50,089 nt of DNA from Symsagittifera roscoffensis (lineage: Eukaryota > Xenacoelomorpha > Acoela > Convolutidae), in NCBI RefSeq assembly GCF_963678635.1, contig NW_026971307.1, positions 1-50,089 on the forward strand, in the 5' to 3' direction. Positions 42,961 through 50,089 of the stretch are shown here, piece by piece (within the stretch, counting starts at the first letter, position 1; each line of letters begins with the position of its first letter). The position numbers were made by a program, and so were the translations under genes. The notes beneath the pieces are model-generated. The model was not told where the DNA came from. It saw only the letters and a program-made list of their open reading frames with translations, and made no database searches.

Positions 42961-44169
42961 CAAATTATAATTCTCGGCTAACTGACTTTTTTTTGAAAAA
43001 AAGATATAAATATTGTAAATACATACATTTTGAAAACATTGATTTTGCGTGCTGCGCGCAAGTTACTTTCATTTTATTTCGGCTTTGGATCAGCAGCCTT
43101 ATCTGGTGTGAGATTAATTGGTTAACTGCCAGAGATTAGCACAAACTTAAAAAATCACTGAGTTTACAAAAAACAGCAAACATCAGACCTTTGCAAATAG
43201 ATTGCCAATCTTGAAAAAATGAAGAAAAAATAATGTACTTTTTTGCAAGATATCTGGAAAAATTTAGATTCTGAGATCACTGGGGCAGCGAAGCAGGAAA
43301 ATCAAACTGAATAGGACTATATCTTTTTGAGTTATAAAGTTAACCTTATCAAAAGCGAATTAAGTTTAATTTATCAGCTATATTATTGATTTATCGGCGA
43401 AAAAAAAGTTAACCGTTGAAAAAAAAACATTAGCGTTTTTTCTATTAACAACTGCTTTCTGGTAGCAAAAAAATGATCAGCCACAAAGCTCACCTATTTT
43501 GTATTTGGTATTTAACCACTTGTCAAAAAGGGCCAAAAACTCTTAAAAAGGCAATAAACGATCGCGAGAGTAGGACATTCCAACAGCACCCCATAAATGG
43601 CTAGCAAATCCTTGTAACATTGAAAATTGAACTCAACTTATCACTATCGGGTTTGATTTTCTTCTACAAAACATTTAAACAGGACAAACAAAATACTCTT
43701 GTGTTTCTTTGAAGGTTTTTGTTGCTGCATCAATTTTTTATCGGTTCAAAAATTTTGGAAAAGGCAAAATAGTTGATTAATTTTAGATAATGACTACCCT
43801 ATTTGAAGAAAGAACAATTACTTGGATTTCTTGGATTTTCTTAAGGTTGCAGCATCGTTCTGGACGTGTTAAATTTCATCAAAGCCGGAAATTCTGAAAC
43901 GAGATACAAAACACTGCAATTTTAAAAATCATTTGTTTGATTTAACCGCGTTTGATTTTATTCAAAAAGACTGACTGACAAAATTTTTGGGGGTAAGTTT
44001 TGTACAAATTTTTTCTCAACTGGTGCAATCAGCAAACGTTTTATTATCATACCGAGAAACAACAGGGTCCACTAACTATCAAGTTTTTGTTAGATAGATT
44101 GCTGGACTTCAAGAGAGTCAGCTCAACAGATTTTCGACTGTTGCAATGTTAAGTTTTGTTTGTCAACGA

Positions 44170-44330
44170 TTTTGTTTTCGTCTGGATGATCTGAGACCCT
44201 TTTGAACGGTTCTACACCCTTTCATGAACAAATTGTCTCTGGACTGTAATTTCAGGTCGCCTATAAAAAAATTGAAGCGAAATTAAAGAATCGATCAGGT
44301 AGATAATTGATAAAAATAAATGAAAAACAG
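44170..44330. repeat. Dispersed repeat, related copy at 45425-45600
   Basis: Shared landmarks in order: ATTTTGTTTT(C/A)(G)TCTGGATGA, GAGACC(C)TTTT, GTAATTTCAGG / GTTATTTCAGG, GATCAGGTAGATAATTGATA / TTAGGCAGATCGGTGATAGA, AAATAAA. Diverged; no coding sense. Confidence 0.55.
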
Positions 44331-44445
44331 AAACCAAAAGAGGCAGGGTCAAAAGCAAGAACAGATTTCAGATAAATGAAAATAAATGAAAATAAATCAA
44401 AAACAGAAACCAAAAGAGGCGGGGTCAAAAGCAAGAACAGATTTC
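44312..44445. repeat. 76-bp tandem duplication
   Basis: AAACAGAAACCAAAAGAGGC occurs at 44325 and 44401 with the following AAAAGCAAGAACAGATTTC, a 76-bp offset with one or two differences. A short AAATAAATG series lies between. Confidence 0.9.
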
Positions 44446-47400
44446 CAATGCAAATTTCTTACAGATCAACAACCAGTTTCAAAAATTCGTAGATATGGTG
44501 CCCATAAACAGCCAGTATTTGTTTGTTTTTATTTCTGATACGATTTTGCTGTTATTTGACAACTTTTTTTGTTTGCTCTTTGAATATGGGTATAAAACAA
44601 ACCAGTTGCATCATTTGCTTACCAGAACGCAATAGTAAAGAACAACGAAGCTTAATTTTGAAGAAGCCTCAATGCAAAGAGATAATTTAACTTGTAATTA
44701 GAAGTTTAGAAAAACTTCATTTTTAGCTTATAAACCAGAAAAATTAACTATTTTTTGTAAAAATTGCCCTAAATATGCCGTTTTTATTTCTAAAATTAGG
44801 TCATTGCATAATGATTTTAGGTCAAAAAGAAACCTATATATATATATATATACTTTAAAAAGGCCAGTGTCAAAAAGAACACTGCTCATCAGTTCTTCTA
44901 GCCAAAATGCAGTTCAAAAAAATTTTTAAAACAGTTTGTTTGAGTTGTTTTTCAGCTCCAATTATTAGAAATTGTTTTAAAGTGATAGATTTATCTCGAC
45001 TGTGAAAAAAACAGTGCTCAAAAATTGGAACCTCAAAATAATATATTTGTTCGTTTCTAGTCTGTTTGTAGGTTTTTAAAATATATTTCACACCAATTTT
45101 TCTGCAACTGTTTTGAAAATGGAAAAAAAATTGTTGCTTTTTTGTGCAAATGCATTTGATGTTCAAATGAAATCTGGATTTGGCAAAAGTTTAGAAGGCA
45201 TGTATTGGCATGTATAGAAGAAAAATTTGCGTTTCATTTTACTATACTTTTCTCAGCTAACTTAATATGCAAATCATTTGAAAATTCGAGCAAGCAACAG
45301 GTCTCTAGCTTAAAAAAAACAACTTGTGATTGTTATTAGTGTGCAATTACTTCTGAAAAACTTTTAGCTGAACAAATTTATTTTTGATCCGTTGAAAACA
45401 ATAGTAAAAAAAACTTTGTATCAATTTTGTTTTATCTGGATGACAACCGAGACCTTTTTTATGGCTCAGTACCAGACCGAACATATAAATCACTGAGGTT
45501 TCTTGAGCATTTGTTTCTATACAGTTATTTCAGGCCATCAGCTAGAAAGGAATTTAGTGATCAAATTAGGCAGATCGGTGATAGAATAGAAATAAAATTA
45601 TGTAAAAAAAAGAATCGAACACTTTTTGAAAGTCAAAATCAACAAAACAAAAATGCCTTTGTGAGATTATAAAAACCTTTAGAAGCAAAAACTGCGCTCA
45701 AAAAAATACACAATGGAGTTTAGATAGATTGTAAAACTCGTAGATATGCAAGGAATTAACAGTTCGTACGCTAATTTAAAAACAATTTTGTTGTAAGGCT
45801 AATAATAAATGAAAACGACGTTATACGGTGTACCACATGACTTGAACATTTGTCATGCAAAGATTTTGCATAGTCTACATTCTCATAGTATTTTGTTTTG
45901 GAAGAAGGTTTTTGAATTTTTGAAGAAAAGCGTTCGTGGACCCCTTGGGGTGTTTTTTGTCGAAAAAATTTACATGGGGATGCCGTTATTTGAAAAAATG
46001 ACAAAATTTTGTTTGCCTCACAAAATTGGGCATAAAAAAAGAAATCTAAAGCAACCAGAGTGTCATAATTGACGCCAAGAAAAACTGAACGCCATTCTTT
46101 AGGATAGAGAAGAAAGAAGTCTCGTTTTGAAGAAAGTTTTGTGAGTGATAATTTGAAGTCTGAATTTTAAGAAGAAGTCCTAACAAGTTGTACAGGATTC
46201 AAAAAGTATGCTTTCATTGTGGTATCAAGTTTTCGCTCATTGTCGTGATTGTTTGAGTATTAAAATTAGAAGTATATTTAGAAGCCGTATGTATCATAAA
46301 AACACAAAAGTAGTTCTCATTTCCTTTTTCAAAATGATTTAAATTTAGTTTTCATAAGTATGACATAATTTTTATGGTTAACAGAAAAAGAGTTATTTGT
46401 AATCTAATTATTTCATACTGGTTTCGATAAAAACCGATTTTGCGATTTCAAACTATTTAAAACGAATGAAGAAATAGGTGAAAACGGTTTTAATTAAATT
46501 CAGTGGAGTTGTTCCTGGTGAAAACTGACATTTAAAAGGTTCTAAAATTTTGGCAAAAGCGCAAATTTTTTGTCGCTTGGAAACGTGCGGTTTTGTTTTT
46601 AAATGACTAAAAAACTATCATGCTTCTCGTGTGTTTTCATTTGAAAAATTGTGGAAACCGGCTATCTAAACTGTTTTGGCACATCATTGACAATTATTTG
46701 TTTTAATATTTACGAGCGCTTTCGGGGTTAGTGCTCTAGAGGATCTGCCCCTTCTCAAAATACATCAAAAATATTCAGAGCATCAGTCAAACACAATTTT
46801 ACCCTGAAGCATCCATCATCACTTGACGTATTGTCAAAGTCTATTTCCAGTTCAAAATCATGACAAAAAATATTCAGTTTCATATGCAGACTAGCATGCA
46901 GAAACTCGAAAAAAGAAATGAAAAATAGCTTTTCAGCAGCGCTTTGAAAAAGTTAACTTGAACCTTGGAACGCAAGCGTTGATCGCGAGCGTCATGTCAA
47001 AAAAGTACAAGTCAAAACGGAAGAAAAAGCATTGAAGCACTGAATTTTTTCTCACACCATCTCGTTTGGTTTGATTGGATTTGATTTTATTCAGCAAAAA
47101 TTAGGTTGAAAGAAAAAAATGTATGAATTTTTCTAGAATGCTTCTATCTCGACTGGTTATAGATGCCGTAAGCTCATATTATAAAAGCTTATACGCTAGT
47201 TCTTTCTTAAAGTTCAGTTGACGTTTTTCAAGCACTACTTTTACGCATTAAAATATCGGAAAAAGATAAAGTTGAAAACCTACAGACTTTGTCTATCAGA
47301 TATAGAAAAACCTGAAACCTTAGTAACTGCTATTCCTTGTTTTGCCTGCAATCTTTTTTTGTTAAGTTTTCAGGCTTAGAAAATTTCCAATGTTGTCAAA

Positions 47401-47720
47401 GGGGTTACACTATTTTTGGGGAATGTTTAACTAATCATCTATTATGCTCAACGCTCACTCAGAATTTTTCCAAACGGAATTAAACAAGTTACTTGTCCCA
47501 AAAAATATTTACTACGAAACAAAAAGCATAATACTTACTTGTGGGCACTTAGAATAGTGGTAGGCGTTCACTCCGATCCCCTGCCATGTAAATGATAAAG
47601 TGTAAGGACGAGCTCTCACTTGACCTCTAGCTTCAGGCCTACGACAGCTGGACCGTCTACGGCTACAATAGTGATATCACGTGCAAGTTCTAGACGCAAA
47701 AAAAAACAACGTCCTTGAGT

Positions 47721-47840
47721 AGCAAAAAAAAGAGCTTTCCTCATCAAAATAACTCAGTCAGGAATGTGGGGAAATAAGAGAAATGGATTATGCTTATACA
47801 GGCTGCGAAGCTTTTCATAGATCCTCTCCAAATCGCAGAA
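47721..47840. repeat. Dispersed repeat, copy of 37003-37130
   Basis: See the shared landmarks given for the other copy. The plus-strand open frame 47790-48122 begins inside this repeat. Confidence 0.65.
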
Positions 47841-48128
47841 ACGCCAATTTTACTATTGGCTGTGTGGGCAGAAAAAAAATATAAAAAATCTAAGTTTGGT
47901 GTTAAGAGTCTTAGCAATTTTTCAAAACAAATTATCCAAAACGTGTTAGAGGGCAGTCGGAGCGCTCAGAACTTTCCACTGTTACGAGAAGTCTTGTTGT
48001 TAGATTTTGGAAAAAACTGGCTGAGTAAAAATGCTTGCGTTAACTTTTTGTTCAGACTAATATTGGCTATAAAATTATCCGTTTGTGACGGAAATTTATT
48101 TATACCATCTGAAACCTATTGACAACCT

Positions 48129-48153
48129 GAGCTCAAGTTGATAACTTGAGCTC
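48129..48153. repeat. 11-bp perfect hairpin, 3-nt loop
   Basis: GAGCTCAAGTT, GAT, AACTTGAGCTC, followed by TTTATT. No gene it could terminate is established. Confidence 0.85.
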
Positions 48154-48220
48154 TTTATTAGAATTTTTGAGTTGATCGGCCAAAATTTTTGCTAAAGATG
48201 GGAGATTCGTTACTAAGTAC

Positions 48221-48542
48221 CAGACTTGTTAACGGGCCGCCATAATTGGTGGCCCGATAAACAGGGAATTTATTAAATATCGGCCCGTTGGGGCCCGTTG
48301 CTGCTTTTTTGGTAAAAAAACAAATTTGTTTCAAAACAATTTTAATTAATTGTTTTACTTATTATAAAGACCTTTTTTAAAAGCCATGGAAACCATTTCA
48401 ATTGTCTCATGTCGCTTAGCACACTGCAAGCTGTACAGTGCGCACTGAAACATAACATTGGTTAGTCAATAAAAGTACGGCCCGTTGGGGCCCGTTGTCA
48501 CAATTGAAAACCTCGGCCCGGCCCGGCCCGTTGACAAGTATG
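48221..48542. mobile_element. hAT-type MITE, 322 bp
   Basis: 19-bp terminal inverted repeats CAGACTTGTTAACGGGCCG (48221-48239) and, reverse-complemented from 48524-48542, CATACTTGTCAACGGGCCG match at 17 of 19. An exact 8-bp duplication CTAAGTAC flanks it (48213-48220, 48543-48550). Subterminal CGGCCCGTTGGGGCCCGTTG occurs twice inside (about 48283 and 48480), probably transposase-binding repeats. No transposase is encoded. The G+C-rich words stand out in an A+T-rich background. Confidence 0.9.
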
Positions 48543-48589
48543 CTAAGTACAGAATTCTCATATGACTTACCCGTTGATTCATTTCTTCA

Positions 48590-48900
48590 TAAGGGGAGAT
48601 TCAGAAGCGTGCCGAAAGGGGGCGACCGCCTTCCCTCAATTTTGATTGCCAAATTTTTCCAAAGGGTCCCCTCTTTGGTATAACTTTATGACATCCGATT
48701 TTCGCTGAACAACCTCAAAATATTTCTAAGGGCGCCTTTGGCGCCAAAATGACTTATTATGAGGAGGGAGCGCGCGCCAAAAAAACGAAGTTTTTTTGGT
48801 CAAAATTTCCAAAACGTGCCCAAAAACGCCTAAATTTCCAAAAAATGCGCAAAAAAGGCCTAAAAGGTTGGCAAAATTTTCAAAAGTTTTTCAAAAAAAA
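48590..48900. repeat. Relative of the 37588-38015 hAT-type MITE
   Basis: Shares in order AGGGGAGATTCAG (for the CAGGGGCGGATTTAG end), CAAAGGGT..CCCCT, GGTAT.A.TTTATGA, GCGCGC and TCAAAATTT.CCA..A.GTGCCC followed by CTAAA. The right end is not clear. Confidence 0.55.
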
Positions 48901-49279
48901 CCACCCCCCTTCCCCCTAGAAAAAGTTCAGCTCACGCCACAGGGAACAATCGTTACTAGGTACCCTAAAGGGAGCCATTTTTCAAAAACAGTTGAAACAT
49001 TAATATTTTGTTCAAATTGTTACTGATAGTTGACATCAGGTGGTAAAAAATTCAAATATCTGGTATAACATTTTTACAGCCTATTTATTAAAACAACAAG
49101 AGCATTGACCACATTGCGAACATATTTATGGTTAAATTTATATTCAAAATCTGTCTGCATGTACTTTGATCAATTTTGAACAGATTAAATGCTACTACTT
49201 ATACTGTATATTAGTTTGCTCTGCGTGTTTTTGCGTTTTTAGCTGCAGTTAAGCATTGAAAGGCAAGATAATTGACAAG

Positions 49280-49297
49280 TTTTCTTACAAAAATTAG
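49280..49297 (+). promoter_or_regulatory. Splice acceptor 8 nt upstream of the right-edge start codon
   Basis: TTTTCTTACAAAAATTAG ends at 49297, then CTTTAATT and ATG 49306. The pyrimidine tract and the AG close to the start parallel the PSMA6 arrangement. Confidence 0.4.
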
Positions 49298-49305
49298 CTT
49301 TAATT

Positions 49306-50089
49306 ATGTCTCAGTTTGCTTACGGTGGATTGAGTCCAACCTACCAAAACTCCTCTTCTGTTATTGAAAACGAAATCAGAGGTATTTTGGGGAAGTATGG
49401 ACTCCTCAGAAATAACCAGAGGAATGAAAGCCAGCCTAATTTTGGAACAAGGCTGCCATTTGGCGCCATGCAGCCGAGTGTCCTCGCGTTGCCCTTGAAC
49501 TCCACTGAGCATAGTCATGAAGATTTTCATCTAAGCGCGTCATTTAACTTTAACCCAAGAGGTCTAAGAATGACGAGTTATCCACATGAAACTGAGAAAA
49601 GTCCAGGATTCTCTGAAAGTGAAAACATCATGTCCCAAATGGGCCGTCAACTGCCACTGCAAATTCCAACGAGATTCGAAAACTTATCATTTTGGCCTGA
49701 AACAATCGACGAACGCGACGAAAATGATGAAAATTTTGACGCACTCGAAGACTGTGAATCTCAGAACAAGTCCGAACCGACGAGACCTCTACGTGTCGAC
49801 GTATCAAGTCAGAAAGATCCCAACTTCGAGATGGTGAATAATAAGTCGCCTTCGGATTCTTATGAACACAATTACGAGCACTCTTCGTCCATTGATAGAT
49901 CACTTAAGAGTCAGTCAAAAGATGTTTTCAAAAATGATCCAGGTAAAACTCAGAGTAGCAAAACGGTTGATGTTTATTGTGGTTTGGTTGACGAAATTGA
50001 TCAAATGATGCAAGATTTCGATCAGGGTGAAAATATTCTAAGCTGGCCCAACGAAACAAATTCAGGATATAACAAAAAACGACATCTCG
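49306..50089 (+). CDS. Unrecognised protein, N-terminal 261 codons, runs off the window
   Basis: An uninterrupted frame from ATG 49306 (MSQFAYGGLSPTYQNSSSVI) to the window end, 784 bases without a stop and without needing an intron. Chance of this is low in such A+T-rich DNA. The protein is hydrophilic and probably disordered, rich in Ser, Asn, Glu and Asp, with no Cys cluster, membrane segment or signal peptide. A short helix-like start (IENEIRGILGKYGLL) and an acidic stretch near the end (VDEIDQMMQDFDQGENILSW) are the only structured-looking parts. This resembles the N-terminal tail of a regulatory or nuclear protein, but I do not recognise a family. Codon use is mixed, as in PSMA6, and it lies outside the repeats. 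Confidence 0.82.
   Translation, partial: MSQFAYGGLSPTYQNSSSVIENEIRGILGKYGLLRNNQRNESQPNFGTRLPFGAMQPSVLALPLNSTEHSHEDFHLSASFNFNPRGLRMTSYPHETEKSPGFSESENIMSQMGRQLPLQIPTRFENLSFWPETIDERDENDENFDALEDCESQNKSEPTRPLRVDVSSQKDPNFEMVNNKSPSDSYEHNYEHSSSIDRSLKSQSKDVFKNDPGKTQSSKTVDVYCGLVDEIDQMMQDFDQGENILSWPNETNSGYNKKRHL

Larger units (their letters stand above)
42961..47720. other. A+T-rich gene-free region with diverged repeats
   Basis: No protein recognised; open frames of 80-100 codons (for example 45809-46072 plus, 45166-44870 minus) look random in composition. A TA microsatellite lies at 44835-44852. Confidence 0.5.

Noticed and set aside
45809-46072. Plus-strand 87-codon open frame
   Set aside because: No motif, no conserved composition, and an equally long frame on the opposite strand.
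47790-48122. Plus-strand 110-codon open frame followed by a hairpin
   Set aside because: The frame begins inside a dispersed repeat shared with 37003-37130, and the hairpin has no established role in a eukaryotic setting.

Overview
The window is nuclear DNA from an invertebrate animal, and almost all of it is repeats. The kingdom-level call rests on an intron-bearing proteasome alpha-6 gene at the left edge, Ty3/Gypsy and APE-type non-LTR retrotransposons, hAT-type short elements and A+T-rich spacer. I cannot name the species. Both host genes have an AG splice acceptor 6-8 bases before the ATG. That would suit a lineage with spliced-leader trans-splicing, but it does not prove it.

Layout. 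(1) 1-464: 5' end of PSMA6 on the minus strand. (2) 1925-11150: satellite DNA. A 160-bp repeat and a larger ~735-bp unit lead into two huge arrays of one 21-bp unit (3961-6305 and 6880-10893). The unit is open in all six frames, so the arrays generate spurious open frames of up to ~790 codons. (3) 11455-24717: a dead Ty3/Gypsy-like retrotransposon (gag with CCHC knuckles, protease, RT/RNase H, a long spacer, DD35E integrase), followed by unusual cargo: a macro-domain-like segment, a coiled-coil ORF, an SGNH (GDSL) hydrolase with its blocks in order, and a second SGNH-like segment. The SGNH 5' half is present three times, with a ~185-bp element S at each junction. (4) 24718-36000: non-LTR retrotransposon remains. 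LINE-1 (25982-28541, with target-site duplication) lies inside a diverged ~680-bp tandem repeat. LINE-3 (29577-30609, minus strand) is flanked by 30-bp duplications. LINE-2 (~32240-35550) carries an internal 627-bp tandem duplication. (5) 36000-49300: A+T-rich DNA with two hAT-type MITEs, a perfect 110-bp palindrome, a degenerate ~80-bp satellite, a second palindromic MITE-like insertion and several diverged dispersed repeats. (6) 49306-50089: the first 261 codons of an unrecognised protein gene that runs off the right edge.

The two edge genes are the only convincing host genes. The best candidate for something undescribed is the Gypsy element: an LTR-retrotransposon pol followed by ADP-ribose-related (macro) and esterase-type (SGNH) domains. 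This copy is inactivated by many frameshifts and stops. I looked for the LTRs and could not identify them. Domain calls rest on motif reading, not on database searches.
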